Notes: generated by a model not told the origin, from the sequence alone. 53,927 nt of DNA from Gracilibacillus ureilyticus (GCF_900111195.1 NZ_FOGL01000025.1:1-53927), one strand, 5' to 3'; shown: positions 1-10,698, counted from the first letter of the stretch. Program-made: numbers and translations.

Positions 1-227
1 CACCTTTCAACTTTCCCTCATGTGAGGAAAAGTGTTATCCGGTATTAGCCCCGGTTTCCCGGAGTTATCCCAGTCTTACAGGCAGGTTGCCCACGTGTTA
101 CTCACCCGTCCGCCGCTCGTTCCACAAGAATCACCCCGAAGGGATCTTCTTGCTTCCCGCGCTCGACTTGCATGTATTAGGCACGCCGCCAGCGTTCGTC
201 CTGAGCCAAGATCAAACTCTCAATAAA
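1..227 (-). rRNA. rrs: 16S ribosomal RNA, 5' portion (partial)
   Basis: The reverse complement begins TTTATTGAGAGTTTGATC at position 227 and continues GGCTCAGGACGAACGC, the conserved 5' end of bacterial 16S rRNA. Only about the first 227 of roughly 1,550 bases lie in the window; the rest continues beyond position 1. It follows lysS in the same orientation, as rrnJ follows lysS in B. subtilis. Confidence 0.98.
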
Positions 228-360
228 ACTTGCACATGAATGTGCCGAATTGATCTGCTCGCTTCTATAAGCTAGCTAATTCTTACTTTTCTTTCATACT
301 GGTTGTTTTGTTCAGTTTTCAATGATCAATGTTTATTTGTCGTTTTTGCGACAGCTTTTA
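228..360 (-). other. rRNA operon leader (pre-16S spacer)
   Basis: Transcribed leader between the P2 start (about 355) and the mature 16S end. On the minus strand it contains TTGAAAACTGAACAAAAC (around 308-326), which resembles the boxA antitermination and processing motif of Bacillus rrn leaders. A perfect 5-bp hairpin (338-353, arms TGTCG and CGACA) lies at the predicted start of the transcript. A short GCACAT/ATGTGC dyad lies near the 16S end. No protein gene is supported here. Confidence 0.7.
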
Positions 361-361
361 T

Positions 362-390
362 ATTATATCAACTCACCAGCTTCATGTCAA
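362..390 (-). promoter_or_regulatory. rRNA promoter P2 (sigma-A consensus)
   Basis: On the minus strand TTGACA (385-390) is followed after exactly 17 bases by TATAAT (362-367), a full match to the vegetative consensus. The AT-rich stretch immediately upstream (391-412) would serve as an UP element. The predicted start near 355 gives a leader of about 128 bases before mature 16S. Confidence 0.9.
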
Positions 391-456
391 TAACTTTTTA
401 TAAGTTATTTGAAACGAAGTATTAAGTTGTGCTGTGTTGTTTCAGCGACGTTTAAT

Positions 457-505
457 AATATACCACGGTCGCTTAACTAAAGTCAATAACTTTTTTAAAA
501 TAATT
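457..505 (-). promoter_or_regulatory. rRNA promoter P1 with UP element
   Basis: TTGACT (481-486, minus strand) lies 18 bases from TATATT (457-462). The sequence upstream of its -35 (GTCAATAACTTTTT on the plus strand) is the same as that upstream of the P2 -35, so the two promoters look like tandem copies. Tandem P1/P2 promoters are usual for Bacillus rRNA operons. Confidence 0.7.
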
Positions 506-609
506 AAAGTTAGCTCAGCCTTTCTTCATTTCTTCTTAATAGCTGCAATTCTGCACCTCTCATCCTTCTATTATAACACTATCTTTTCCTATATATTTAT
601 AATTAAACA

Positions 610-634
610 AAACCCCGCTTTAAATGCGGGGTTT
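610..634 (-). terminator. lysS intrinsic terminator
   Basis: A perfect 9-bp stem (610-618 with 626-634, core CCCCGC/GCGGGG) with a 7-base loop, followed on the minus strand by a T-rich run. It lies 38 bases after the lysS stop and upstream of the rRNA promoters, so it separates lysS from the rRNA operon. Confidence 0.9.
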
Positions 635-671
635 AACTCTAAGTATCCTTATAAGCTCGCCAACAGGAGCT

Positions 672-2165
<1,494 letters not shown>

Positions 2166-2194
2166 TCAACTAGTATATTATTTAAACGCTTATC

Positions 2195-2401
2195 TTATTT
2201 CTTTGGTTCTAATTCTTCTACAGAAATGTTTAAATGTTGTGCAATAGATTCTAGATGTTCTAAACTAGGCACTTTCTTTCCCCGTTCTAAATCACCCAAC
2301 CGAGAAACAGAGATGCCTAACTCCTCCGCAAATTGTATTTGGGTATAGCCTTTCAATTTACGAAAAGCCTTTATTCTATTCCCCCACCTGGATGTTGCCA
2401 T
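2195..2401 (-). CDS. yazB: Small XRE-family helix-turn-helix protein (YazB-like)
   Basis: A 68-residue single-domain Cro/C1-type DNA-binding protein; the helix-turn-helix spans roughly residues 19-45 (YTQIQFAEELGISVSRLGDL) with the typical LERGKKVPS tail. Its start overlaps the 3' end of folK by 31 bases. B. subtilis has yazB at the same position after folK. Its target and role are not established, and nothing here shows what it regulates. Confidence 0.85.
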   Translation of the reverse strand: MATSRWGNRIKAFRKLKGYTQIQFAEELGISVSRLGDLERGKKVPSLEHLESIAQHLNISVEELEPKK

Positions 2402-2886
2402 TTGACTACTCCTTTTCTGTCCTTAAGAGCTAATTCATCTATTAAATTAGAAATATGTTTATTCACATGCGGTAAAAATAAATCTGGGGAGATTTCCCTT
2501 AACGGTATTAGCACAAACGCCCTTTCATGCATAAAAGGATGTGGTAAAGTTAATCGGTCTGTTTTTATATTCTCTTGATTATATAATAAAATGTCAAGGT
2601 CTATCGTTCTGGGACCCCATCTTATCTCACGTTTTCTGCCTAATTCCAGTTCGATTTTTTGACAGAGATTCAACAATTGAACAGGCTCCAGTGTTGTCTC
2701 TACCTTTATTACTTTGTTCAGAAAAGCGGACTGGTCTGTGTAGCCGACAGGTTCTGTCTCATAAACAGATGAAGAAGAAATCATTTTCAACTCATTATCC
2801 TTTTTTAACTGCTGCTCAGCCTTCTCTATATATTCTAATCTTGGTTCAATATTGGAACCCAACGCGATAAATACTTGTTTCATCAT
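2371..2886 (-). CDS. folK: 2-amino-4-hydroxy-6-hydroxymethyldihydropteridine pyrophosphokinase
   Basis: Transfers pyrophosphate from ATP to 6-hydroxymethyl-dihydropterin, the step before dihydropteroate synthase. The 171-residue protein shows the HPPK signatures: ALGSNI near the N terminus, YETEPVGYTDQSAFLN, ELGRKREIRWGPRTIDLDILLY with the metal-binding DLD, and LPHPFMHERAFVL. The folB stop codon overlaps the first of two consecutive ATG codons (2886 or 2883), implying translational coupling. The last 31 bases overlap yazB. Confidence 0.97.
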   Translation of the reverse strand: MMKQVFIALGSNIEPRLEYIEKAEQQLKKDNELKMISSSSVYETEPVGYTDQSAFLNKVIKVETTLEPVQLLNLCQKIELELGRKREIRWGPRTIDLDILLYNQENIKTDRLTLPHPFMHERAFVLIPLREISPDLFLPHVNKHISNLIDELALKDRKGVVKWQHPGGGIE

Positions 2887-3245
2887 TGCCTCACCCTGTG
2901 AATTTCTACCGCAACAGACTTGTAATGACCAGGAATAGGCGGATCAGGTTTATAAACCTTTACTGTACAAGCTTGTAATAACGGGAAATTTCCGAATAAC
3001 TGCTCTGCTGTCTTCTCTGCCAATGTTTCTACAAGGTTTACCGCTTTTCCTTCTATTACTTCCTTGACCGTCTTGTATACTGCACCATAGTCGATGGAAT
3101 ATTTCATCTCATCCGTCTTACCGGCCTTTGCCAGATCAAGTTCCATCGTTAAGTCGACTGAAAATCGCTGCCCCAGCTTTCTCTCTTCCGGAAACAAACC
3201 ATGGTAACCGTAGAACATCATTTGATGAAGATAGATTTTATCCAT
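2883..3245 (-). CDS. folB: Dihydroneopterin aldolase
   Basis: Cleaves 7,8-dihydroneopterin to 6-hydroxymethyl-dihydropterin and glycolaldehyde. It is 120 residues, the usual length, with the FolB pattern FYGYHGLFPEERKLGQ at the N terminus, the conserved SIDYGAVY and LVETLAE segments, and KPDPPIPGHYKSVAVEI at the C terminus. It overlaps folP by 8 bases upstream and folK by 4 bases downstream, so the three folate genes form a tight operon. Confidence 0.97.
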   Translation of the reverse strand: MDKIYLHQMMFYGYHGLFPEERKLGQRFSVDLTMELDLAKAGKTDEMKYSIDYGAVYKTVKEVIEGKAVNLVETLAEKTAEQLFGNFPLLQACTVKVYKPDPPIPGHYKSVAVEIHRVRQ

Positions 3246-4074
3246 TCAGATCACTTCCCTTACCAATCAGTACATCCATCATTTTAGCCATTCTCACTGT
3301 CATTTCTACATTATGTACTCTAACCAATTCTACACCTTTATTTATACCAAAACAAACCGTTGCGCCTGTTCCTTCGTCTCTTTGATCTACTGGCAAATCC
3401 AATGTCTGTCCGATTACAGATTTTCTTGATGTTGCCAGCAATACTGGATAACCTAACTGTTTTAGTTTATCTAAATTTTTCATTGCCAATATATTCTGCT
3501 CATAGGATTTGGCGAAACCTACTCCCGGATCAAGAATAATATTGTTTCTGTCCACACCTGCATCCAAAGCTATTTGAACACTTTCTTTTACATCTGAAAG
3601 CATATCTTCCACAAATGATTGATAGACAGCTTCTTTCCTGTTATGCATTAAAATAATCGGGACATTGTATTCTGCTGCAACCTTTGCAATCTTCGGCTCC
3701 CGCTTAGCTCCCCAAACATCATTAATAATAGAGGCACCGGCGTTCACTGCCTGTTTAGCAACCTCTGCTTTATATGTATCAATAGAAATTGGAAGATTAA
3801 CTTCATTAGATAATGTTTCAATCACGGGTATAACACGCGCCAGCTCTTCTTTTTCGGAAACAGCCTTGTGTCCCGGCCTTGTTGACTCCCCGCCAATATC
3901 AATGATATGCGCTCCGTCCTGTTCCATCCTCTTCGCCTGCTCAACCGCTTTTTCCACAGTTGAATAGTTCCCGCCATCCGAGAAGGAGTCAGGAGTTATA
4001 TTCAGTATGCCCATAATAAGTGTCTGTTTCGAATAGTGGAAGTCCTTCACTTTCGTTCTTAACCATTCACTCAT
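3238..4074 (-). CDS. folP: Dihydropteroate synthase
   Basis: Condenses hydroxymethyl-dihydropterin pyrophosphate with p-aminobenzoate; target of sulfonamides. The 278-residue TIM barrel has both DHPS signatures: MGILNITPDSFSDGG and DIGGESTRPG. Further conserved parts are IINDVWG, LDPGVGFAKS and ATSRKS. In B. subtilis the pabB-pabA-pabC genes lie between cysK and this gene; here they are missing, and folP instead has its own promoter directly behind the cysK terminator. AAGGA lies about nine bases before the ATG. Confidence 0.97.
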   Translation of the reverse strand: MSEWLRTKVKDFHYSKQTLIMGILNITPDSFSDGGNYSTVEKAVEQAKRMEQDGAHIIDIGGESTRPGHKAVSEKEELARVIPVIETLSNEVNLPISIDTYKAEVAKQAVNAGASIINDVWGAKREPKIAKVAAEYNVPIILMHNRKEAVYQSFVEDMLSDVKESVQIALDAGVDRNNIILDPGVGFAKSYEQNILAMKNLDKLKQLGYPVLLATSRKSVIGQTLDLPVDQRDEGTGATVCFGINKGVELVRVHNVEMTVRMAKMMDVLIGKGSDLNG

Positions 4075-4115
4075 ATAAATCCGTCCTTTTTTAATAACAT
4101 TATTCTCAAATGACT

Positions 4116-4124
4116 ATTATATCA
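4116..4124 (-). promoter_or_regulatory. folP promoter (extended -10)
   Basis: On the minus strand TGATATAAT forms an extended -10 element (TGnTATAAT) with no good -35 at 17 bases. It lies 42 bases upstream of the folP start and just downstream of the cysK terminator, so it is probably the promoter of the folate operon. Confidence 0.6.
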
Positions 4125-4152
4125 TAAATAAATAATATTACGTTTAAAAACA

Positions 4153-4186
4153 AAAAGCGATTATCTTTTATCAGATAACCGCTTTT
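4153..4186 (-). terminator. cysK intrinsic terminator
   Basis: A 14-bp stem (4153-4166 with 4173-4186, one G-U pair on the transcript) with a 6-base loop, followed on the minus strand by TTTTTGTTTTT. It begins six bases after the cysK stop. Confidence 0.9.
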
Positions 4187-4192
4187 AAATAA

Positions 4193-5119
4193 TTATTCTT
4201 CGTCAAATTGGTAAAGTGGTGTCGATAAATAGCGTTCACCGTTACTTGGAAGAACTGCTAAAACCTTTTTACCTTTACCCAGTTTTTTCGCAACTTGATT
4301 AGCCGCATAAATAGCTGCACCCGATGATACTCCGCCTAGCACACCATCTTTTTTAGCTGCTTCACGTGCAGTTTCATATGCCTGGTCATTTGTTACAGTA
4401 ATTACCTCGTCATATACTTCCGTATTTAAAACTTCCGGTACAAACCCTGCACCAATACCTTGAATCTTATGCGGGCCTGGTTTACCGCCAGATAAAATTG
4501 CTGAGTCTGTAGGTTCTACTGCATATATTTTAATATCTTTATAGTGATCTTTTAACACTTTACCAGCACCAGTGATCGTACCGCCAGTTCCAATCCCGGA
4601 AACGAATGCATCCAGTTGGTCACCCATTTGTTCTACAATTTCTTTACCAGTAGTTCTCGCATGAACCGCCGGGTTTGCTTCATTGTTGAATTGTTGAGGC
4701 ATGAAGTATCCATTTTCTTCTTGTAGCTCACTTGCTTTCTTGATAGCACCTTTCATACCTTCCGCACCTGGTGTAAGTACTAATTCTGCACCATATGCGC
4801 GTAAGAGATTTCGTCTTTCCATACTCATCGTGTCAGGCATTACTAAAATTGCCTTATAACCTTTAACAGCAGCGATTAACGCTAAACCGATACCAGTGTT
4901 TCCACTCGTTGGTTCGATAATAGTGTCGCCTTCTTTTAAAAGACCTTTTTCTTCTGCATCTTCCACCATGGCTAAAGCAATACGATCTTTTACAGAGCTT
5001 CCCGGGTTGAAGTATTCAAGTTTTACATAAACCTCCGCACCTTCCGGATCTGCTGTACGGTTTAACTTAACGATCGGTGTATTACCTATTAATTCAGCTA
5101 TATTCTGAGCTACCTTCAT
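4193..5119 (-). CDS. cysK: Cysteine synthase A (O-acetylserine sulfhydrylase)
   Basis: PLP enzyme that makes cysteine from O-acetylserine and sulfide. The 308-residue protein has the PLP-lysine motif [10 protein letters not shown] (near residue 43), the substrate loop TSGNTG, the phosphate-binding GTGGTITG, and the C-terminal GVSSGAA. Length is typical for CysK. It stands alone: its own promoter and terminator separate it from yacD upstream and folP downstream. In B. subtilis cysK belongs to the CymR regulon; a possible operator dyad is listed separately. The ATG is preceded by GAGGAGGAAA. Confidence 0.97.
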   Translation of the reverse strand: MKVAQNIAELIGNTPIVKLNRTADPEGAEVYVKLEYFNPGSSVKDRIALAMVEDAEEKGLLKEGDTIIEPTSGNTGIGLALIAAVKGYKAILVMPDTMSMERRNLLRAYGAELVLTPGAEGMKGAIKKASELQEENGYFMPQQFNNEANPAVHARTTGKEIVEQMGDQLDAFVSGIGTGGTITGAGKVLKDHYKDIKIYAVEPTDSAILSGGKPGPHKIQGIGAGFVPEVLNTEVYDEVITVTNDQAYETAREAAKKDGVLGGVSSGAAIYAANQVAKKLGKGKKVLAVLPSNGERYLSTPLYQFDEE

Positions 5120-5137
5120 CCTGTTTCCTCCTCAATT

Positions 5138-5194
5138 CCAAGTAATATAATTGGTTTTATATACAATTTACACGAAAAGCCTCATTTTTGTCAA
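5138..5194 (-). promoter_or_regulatory. cysK promoter with a candidate operator dyad
   Basis: On the minus strand TTGACA (5189-5194) and TAAATT (5165-5170) are 18 bases apart. Just downstream of the start region is a dyad CCAA-N9-TTGG (5138-5154), where a repressor would block transcription. By analogy with B. subtilis a cysteine-metabolism repressor such as CymR is plausible, but I did not match a defined CymR box. Confidence 0.5.
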
Positions 5195-5221
5195 CCCATA
5201 AGCTGGCAGCAGTTACATCTG

Positions 5222-6112
5222 TCAATCGTCATCAAGGATTGTTTTCACTTCTAACTCATCCCACAGGGTTGTTGCATCAATCTCCTGATCTAGTCTCTCC
5301 AGTGCAATGTCCTGTTTCACTTCATCAGAGACTTCCTCATAATCGAGCGTGATCGCAGGAAGATTCTGATGGACATAGATTATCGCAATACCCTGGCTTG
5401 TTTCTATAGGGTCACTGTAGTTATTCTCAAGCGCGAGTGCTTGTTCAAAATATTCGGCAGGCAAAAAACTGCTTGTTTCACTATAAAACCCTAAATATCC
5501 GCCATCACTTCCTGAATCATCAATGGAATATTGTCGGGCAGCTTCTGCGAAATTTTTTCCTGAGTCCAGTTCTTCCAGTACCTTCTCAGCATCTTCCATT
5601 GTCGGCAAAATAATATGGGATAACTGTACCCTCTGTTCAAAATTATATTGGTTCTTATATATCTCATAATATTGTTCTGCTTCTGCATTATCGATCTCTA
5701 CATTCCTTGTGAGCAGTTGTTGTAAGTAATATCGATATTTAATACGCCTTTCCCAATCTGCAATTAGTTCCTTCTTTTCCTCTTCTCCCAGTAGACCTCG
5801 CATAACTAACATCCGTGATATTTCCCGCTCTATTAGTTTCTCCTCTATAACTAGATTATTCTCTTCCGCTAAAGAAAATACCACTTCTTCATTCACGATA
5901 TCGACTAATGCATCTGGACCGTAATCATCCATTACTCGCTGAATGAGTTCACTCCGGCTAACTTCATTCCCATTCACTGTAGCCAGCGGGCCGGATTCTC
6001 CCGCGAAAGCGAATGATTCTTCTTCAGGGCTACCCCGGAAGAAAAGGGTGAAGATGTTCGTGATGAGTAAAAGAAAGATTATAATCCACAAACTCAACTT
6101 CGATAAACCCAC
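5222..6112 (-). CDS. yacD: Membrane-anchored parvulin-type peptidyl-prolyl isomerase (YacD, PrsA-like)
   Basis: Predicted extracytoplasmic foldase. One N-terminal membrane segment (about residues 8-25, LWIIIFLLLITNIFTLFF) anchors the protein. There is no lipobox cysteine, unlike PrsA. A SurA/PrsA-like N-terminal region with SRSELIQRVM follows, and then a PpiC-type rotamase domain (about 165-265: VQLSHIILP, FAEAARQYSIDDSGSDGGYLGF). An upstream ATG at 6118 leaves only two bases after the AAAAGGGG ribosome site, so the GTG at 6112, eight bases away, is the better start. It directly follows hslO, as in B. subtilis. Client proteins are unknown. Confidence 0.88.
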   Translation of the reverse strand: MGLSKLSLWIIIFLLLITNIFTLFFRGSPEEESFAFAGESGPLATVNGNEVSRSELIQRVMDDYGPDALVDIVNEEVVFSLAEENNLVIEEKLIEREISRMLVMRGLLGEEEKKELIADWERRIKYRYYLQQLLTRNVEIDNAEAEQYYEIYKNQYNFEQRVQLSHIILPTMEDAEKVLEELDSGKNFAEAARQYSIDDSGSDGGYLGFYSETSSFLPAEYFEQALALENNYSDPIETSQGIAIIYVHQNLPAITLDYEEVSDEVKQDIALERLDQEIDATTLWDELEVKTILDDD

Positions 6113-6126
6113 ACACATATCCCCTT

Positions 6127-7002
6127 TTATGAAGTTTTTAATTCTTTCAATTCCTCAATATTGAAGGAGTAAGTTTCGTTACAAAAATGGCAGGTTGCTG
6201 TTGCTCCATGATCTTCTCTAATCATTGCATCAATCTCTTCATTCCCCAGACTCGTAATCGCTGCAGCAAGTCTTTCTTTTGAACAAGGACAGGAAAAGGA
6301 TACAGGCATCTCTTCTAAAATTTTCAAATGTTCTTTGCCGCCAACTAATAATTCCAGAATCTCTTCAGGTGTTTTTCCATTCTGGATCAATTTGGAAATT
6401 GGATCAATACTTGCAATTTGCTGTTCAACTCTTTCAATTGTTTTTTCAGATGCACCTGGAAGCATTTGTATGATAAAGCCGCCTGCCGCCAGAATCGTGT
6501 GATCAGGATTAACTAAAACTCCCGCACCAACAGCAGAAGGTATTTGCTCAGAATTCGCCAGGTAATAGGTAAAGTCCTCGCTCACTTCCCCTGAAACAAT
6601 TGGCACCTGACCGGTAAAATTACTCTTTAGGCCAAGATCTTTCACAATACTTAAAGTACCTTGTGTCCCAACCGCCCTTCTGACATCGAGTTTCCCTTGT
6701 GCATTTGATTCGAAATCAACATGGGGATTTAATACATAGCCTCGTACTTCGCCTTTTGCATTGGCATCCGTGATCACTGCACCAATTGGCCCGTCCCCTT
6801 CTAGCTTTACCGTTAATTTCGCATCATCTTTTAGCATAGCACCAAGCATTGCAGTGATTGTCACTGTTCTTCCTAAAGCAGCTGAAGCTGTTGCCCATGT
6901 ATCCTGTCTTCTCCTTGCTTCTTCCACTGTGTTTGTTGATCTGATGGCATATGCTCTTACTTCACCGTCAAATGCTGTCGCCTTTAATAAAAAATCCTTC
7001 AT
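6127..7002 (-). CDS. hslO: Redox-regulated chaperonin Hsp33
   Basis: Cytoplasmic holdase activated by oxidative unfolding. The 291-residue protein has the Hsp33 core. The C-terminal zinc switch is intact, with cysteines in a CPC pair near residue 238 and a CHFC pair near residue 271. It lies 15 bases after coaX and 8 bases before the preferred yacD start, so coaX-hslO-yacD form one unit. Confidence 0.97.
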   Translation of the reverse strand: MKDFLLKATAFDGEVRAYAIRSTNTVEEARRRQDTWATASAALGRTVTITAMLGAMLKDDAKLTVKLEGDGPIGAVITDANAKGEVRGYVLNPHVDFESNAQGKLDVRRAVGTQGTLSIVKDLGLKSNFTGQVPIVSGEVSEDFTYYLANSEQIPSAVGAGVLVNPDHTILAAGGFIIQMLPGASEKTIERVEQQIASIDPISKLIQNGKTPEEILELLVGGKEHLKILEEMPVSFSCPCSKERLAAAITSLGNEEIDAMIREDHGATATCHFCNETYSFNIEELKELKTS

Positions 7003-7017
7003 AATATCCGCTCCTTT

Positions 7018-7797
7018 TCACCTTAAGTCATGTTCGTTTTTTAAGTATATTTCGTATAATCCCTTTAAGGTTAAATATGGATCAACATAGTCAATTGTAT
7101 TGGAATCTCTCGCGATAAGATTAGCTAATCCGCCTGTCGCTATTACTTTAGCGTTTGTTCCCATTTCGGACTTTATTCTTGAAACAACCTCATCTACTTG
7201 GCCGACATATCCAAAATATACACCTGACTGCATTGCTTCTACTGTCGTACTGCCGATAATATTTTGCGGTCTCTTCAACTCAATTTTTGGCAGCTTTGCG
7301 GCATTCATATAAAGTGCTTCAAGAGAGATATTTATTCCCGGGGAAATAACGCCGCCAACATACTCTTCCTTTTCATTTATATAACAGTAAGTTGTTGCAG
7401 TACCAAAATCAATAATTATGCCTGGTGCACCGTACTCTTTTATCGCACCGACTGCATTGACAATTCTGTCTGCACCTAATTCTTTAGGGTTAGGATAAAG
7501 AGTTCTCAAATATGGATTGACTTTCTCTTCTCCAATAACCATTGGTTCACAATGAAGATACTTATCTGCCATTCTTTGCAGGGCAAATAATATCGGAGGG
7601 ACAACAGATGAAATAATAATTCCGTTTATATCGGATAATTTAAGACCTTCATGTTCCAGTAATGATTTAATGAACATTCCGTATTCATCTTCGGTCTTGT
7701 TTTTATCTGTTTGCATGCGCCATTGATAAGTCAATTGGCCCTCACAAAAAACACCTAATACTGTGTTTGTATTTCCCACATCTAATACAAAAATCAT
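7018..7797 (-). CDS. coaX: Type III pantothenate kinase
   Basis: First committed step of coenzyme A synthesis: phosphorylation of pantothenate. The 259-residue ASKHA-fold protein starts [15 protein letters not shown] (phosphate-binding loop), and contains [13 protein letters not shown] and [13 protein letters not shown] (adenosine and phosphate motifs) and GGVISPGI. A weak promoter is visible on the minus strand around 7839-7870 (TTGCTA, 18 bases, TACAAT). First gene of the coaX-hslO-yacD unit, downstream of the ftsH terminator. Confidence 0.97.
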   Translation of the reverse strand: MIFVLDVGNTNTVLGVFCEGQLTYQWRMQTDKNKTEDEYGMFIKSLLEHEGLKLSDINGIIISSVVPPILFALQRMADKYLHCEPMVIGEEKVNPYLRTLYPNPKELGADRIVNAVGAIKEYGAPGIIIDFGTATTYCYINEKEEYVGGVISPGINISLEALYMNAAKLPKIELKRPQNIIGSTTVEAMQSGVYFGYVGQVDEVVSRIKSEMGTNAKVIATGGLANLIARDSNTIDYVDPYLTLKGLYEIYLKNEHDLR

Positions 7798-7962
7798 CTT
7801 TTTCAGCCCTTTATTTTTTAATATTGGTCATTTCCTCATATTGTATAGGCAAGAAACATAAATTAGCAAGCCAAAAGGGGTCCTGAAAAGAGCGGTACTA
7901 CATGAATGCACCTTTCCTCTCGTCACCTCAATGAATTCTGCGAAAAATTGAAATACTGATAA

Positions 7963-7999
7963 AAAAAGCAGTTCCTTTACAGAGAAGGAACTGCTTTTT
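7963..7999 (-). terminator. ftsH intrinsic terminator
   Basis: A perfect 15-bp stem (7963-7977 with 7985-7999, core AGCAGTTCCTT) around a 7-base loop, with the T tract read on the minus strand. It begins four bases after the ftsH stop codon. Confidence 0.93.
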
Positions 8000-8003
8000 C
8001 ATC

Positions 8004-10019
8004 TTATTCTTTATCATTGTCATTGTCTTTATCTTTGGAACCATCCTGGTCAAAATAGCTATCTGATTCTTTATCAAAATAACTCTGCTCCGATTTCTTC
8101 TGGATATTAACCTTAACATCAGAGGAGTCATCATTTTTATCAGTTAACTTTGATGCAGAAGTATTATCTTCACCATTTTGTTCTGATACAACCGGATCGG
8201 GTAATACCCCGTCTTCAAATAACGATTTTATCTGGTTTGCATCCAATGTTTCAATCTTAAGAAGCGTTTTGGCAACTAATTCTAACTTATCTCTGTTTTC
8301 TGTAAGAATTTCTTTTGCACGGTCATAACAGCTTTGAATAAAATTCTGAATTTCCTGATCGATTTCATATGCAATGGCATCACTGTAATTTTGTTCTGAT
8401 TGCATATCACGACCTAAGAATACCTGGCCGCCGCTGCTGCCAAACTGAAGCGGTCCAATTTTATCACTCATACCATACTCCATGACCATTTTTCTAGCAA
8501 TGCCTGTAGCTCTCTGGAAGTCATTATGAGCACCTGTACTTACTTCCCCGAAAATAATTTCTTCTGCTACACGCCCGCCCAGTAATCCGGTGATCTTATC
8601 AAGCAGTTCAGGCTTTGTCATAAAGTAACGATCTTCCCTTGGAAGCATTACTGCATAACCGCCAGCCTGGCCACGAGGCACAATAGTTACTTTATGAACC
8701 ATGTCGGCATCATCAAGCACCATCCCAATAATGGTATGTCCACTTTCGTGATATGCCACAATATTTCGCTCTTTTTCCGAGATAACACGGCTTTTCTTGG
8801 CAGGTCCCGCAATTACCCGGTCAATTGCCTCATCCACATCATCCATATCGATCTTTTGTTTATCTGATCTTGCAGCAACTAATGCCGCTTCATTTAACAA
8901 GTTTTCCAAGTCTGCACCAGAGAATCCCGGTGTACGCATCGCGATTGTTTTAAGCTCCACATCGTCAGCTAATGGTTTATTGCGTGCATGGACTTTTAAA
9001 ACATCTTCCCGACCTCTTAAGTCTGGACGATCTACTGTAATTTGACGGTCAAAACGGCCTGGACGTAATAATGCCGGGTCTAAAATATCCGGTCTGTTAG
9101 TTGCAGCGATAATAATAATACCTTCATTCTCACCGAAACCATCCATTTCAACAAGTAACTGGTTCAGGGTTTGCTCACGTTCATCGTGACCCCCGCCAAC
9201 ACCAGCTCCACGCTGACGGCCAACTGCGTCAATCTCATCAATAAAGATAATACAAGGTGCGTTCTTCTTCGCATTTTCAAATAAGTCACGAACACGGGAA
9301 GCGCCGACCCCGACAAACATTTCAACAAAGTCAGAACCACTTATAGAGAAGAATGGTACTCCAGCTTCTCCGGCAACAGCTCTGGCTAGTAATGTTTTAC
9401 CTGTACCAGGAGGACCTACTAACAGTACCCCTTTTGGAATCTTCGCACCGATTGCTGAGAACTTACGTGGGTCTTTCAGGAAATCTACTACTTCTACGAG
9501 TTCCTGCTTTTCTTCATCTGCACCGGCTACATCACGAAAGCGTACCTTTTTCTTTTCTTCGTTATACATTTTGGCTTTACTCTTCCCAAAATTCATTACA
9601 CGGCTGCCGCCGCCTTGTGCCTGGTTAAGCAAGAAGAAAAACAGGATGAATATAATAACAAATGGGATCATTGTTGTTAAGAACGTGACCCATCCACTTG
9701 GTTGTTCTTCCTCATAAACTTCTAATATGCCCTGTTCAGAAGCCACCTCATATACTTCTTCAACAATTGCCGGGCTGTTTGGGATATTTGTAATAAAGGC
9801 TGGATTATCCTCTCCAGATAACTCCCCCACAATGCGCATGACACCATTTGACGGGCGCATTTCCATCCCTTGAATTTCATTATTTTGCAATGCTTGCATA
9901 AACTCATTCGTATTTAGTTCTTCGGCCTGATTGTTTTGACCGGTGAACACAGATATGATCCCAATAACTACCAGAAATATCAGGAAATACAGGATCACAT
10001 TACGTATTATCCGATTCAT
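8004..10019 (-). CDS. ftsH: ATP-dependent zinc metalloprotease FtsH
   Basis: Membrane-bound AAA+ protease that degrades misfolded membrane and regulatory proteins. The 671-residue protein has two N-terminal membrane segments (about 7-25 and 111-132) flanking an extracytoplasmic loop. The AAA module follows, with Walker A GPPGTGKT, Walker B IIFIDEID and the second region of homology. The zinc site is HESGH. The C terminus carries an unusually long acidic, Ser/Asp/Lys-rich tail (about the last 50 residues) and makes the protein longer than B. subtilis FtsH (637). GGAGGAGG precedes the ATG. Confidence 0.98.
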   Translation of the reverse strand: MNRIIRNVILYFLIFLVVIGIISVFTGQNNQAEELNTNEFMQALQNNEIQGMEMRPSNGVMRIVGELSGEDNPAFITNIPNSPAIVEEVYEVASEQGILEVYEEEQPSGWVTFLTTMIPFVIIFILFFFLLNQAQGGGSRVMNFGKSKAKMYNEEKKKVRFRDVAGADEEKQELVEVVDFLKDPRKFSAIGAKIPKGVLLVGPPGTGKTLLARAVAGEAGVPFFSISGSDFVEMFVGVGASRVRDLFENAKKNAPCIIFIDEIDAVGRQRGAGVGGGHDEREQTLNQLLVEMDGFGENEGIIIIAATNRPDILDPALLRPGRFDRQITVDRPDLRGREDVLKVHARNKPLADDVELKTIAMRTPGFSGADLENLLNEAALVAARSDKQKIDMDDVDEAIDRVIAGPAKKSRVISEKERNIVAYHESGHTIIGMVLDDADMVHKVTIVPRGQAGGYAVMLPREDRYFMTKPELLDKITGLLGGRVAEEIIFGEVSTGAHNDFQRATGIARKMVMEYGMSDKIGPLQFGSSGGQVFLGRDMQSEQNYSDAIAYEIDQEIQNFIQSCYDRAKEILTENRDKLELVAKTLLKIETLDANQIKSLFEDGVLPDPVVSEQNGEDNTSASKLTDKNDDSSDVKVNIQKKSEQSYFDKESDSYFDQDGSKDKDNDNDKE

Positions 10020-10055
10020 TGCCTACCTCCTCCCGCAACGAGAAAACTATAGTAA

Positions 10056-10085
10056 ATAGTATCATATAGAAAGAACTTATTACAA
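10056..10085 (-). promoter_or_regulatory. Candidate ftsH promoter
   Basis: On the minus strand TTGTAA (10080-10085) is 18 bases from TACTAT (10056-10061). It lies between hpt and ftsH, where no terminator is visible, so ftsH may be transcribed both from here and by read-through from tilS-hpt. Confidence 0.4.
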
Positions 10086-10141
10086 CTAATTACCACTGTG
10101 TTTTTCATATGTATGATAATTTATTGAACTCAGTTGTCCTA

Positions 10142-10687
10142 TTATTCATCGCCACCGTAAATTTCCGGCTTTAAAATTCCAATATAAGGGAGGTTGCGGT
10201 ATTTTTCCTGATAATCCAGTCCATATCCAACCACAAACTCATTCGGAACTTTAAAACCGACTATATCTGCTTTAATATCAACCGTTCTTCCTTCCGGTTT
10301 ATCCAGTAATGTGACAATTTTAATTGATTTAGCTTTACGGTACTTAAATAAGTCTACCAGATAACTCAATGTTAACCCACTATCAATAATATCTTCAATT
10401 ATCAGTATGTCTCTTCCTTCTACTTTCGTATCTAAATCTTTCACAATTTTCACTTCACCGGATGATCGCATTTCATTGCCATAACTGGATACATCCATAA
10501 AATCCATTTCCAAATGTGTATTAATATTGCGAAGGATATCTGACATAAAAGGCAATGCACCTTTTAATACACCTACAGCTAAAGGGAACTTCCCATCATA
10601 TTCTTTCGTCAGCTGCTCCCCTAATTCTTTGCATTTCTCCTGAATTGCCTCTGCAGATATTAATACTTCTTTTATTTCATTATGCAT
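10142..10687 (-). CDS. hpt: Hypoxanthine-guanine phosphoribosyltransferase
   Basis: Purine salvage: converts hypoxanthine or guanine plus PRPP to IMP or GMP. The 181-residue protein has the PRPP-binding motif [14 protein letters not shown] and the segments [13 protein letters not shown] and MDVSSYG. It sits 11 bases downstream of tilS; the tilS-hpt pair is conserved in Bacillaceae, where the two proteins are reported to act together in ftsH regulation. Confidence 0.97.
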   Translation of the reverse strand: MHNEIKEVLISAEAIQEKCKELGEQLTKEYDGKFPLAVGVLKGALPFMSDILRNINTHLEMDFMDVSSYGNEMRSSGEVKIVKDLDTKVEGRDILIIEDIIDSGLTLSYLVDLFKYRKAKSIKIVTLLDKPEGRTVDIKADIVGFKVPNEFVVGYGLDYQEKYRNLPYIGILKPEIYGGDE

Positions 10688-10698
10688 CGTGCTGCCTC

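Noticed and set aside
4330-4360. Second parS-like CACGTG (TTCACGTGCAG inside cysK)
   Set aside because: Only the core hexamer matches; the flanks do not fit the 16-base consensus. Other CACGTG hexamers (in 16S, ptsG and mfd) fail in the same way.
7832-7915. Possible 27-codon peptide (GTG start) between ftsH and coaX on the minus strand; an ATG TAG start-stop also lies there
   Set aside because: The ribosome-site spacing is poor for the GTG and there is no conservation information. I cannot separate it from chance.
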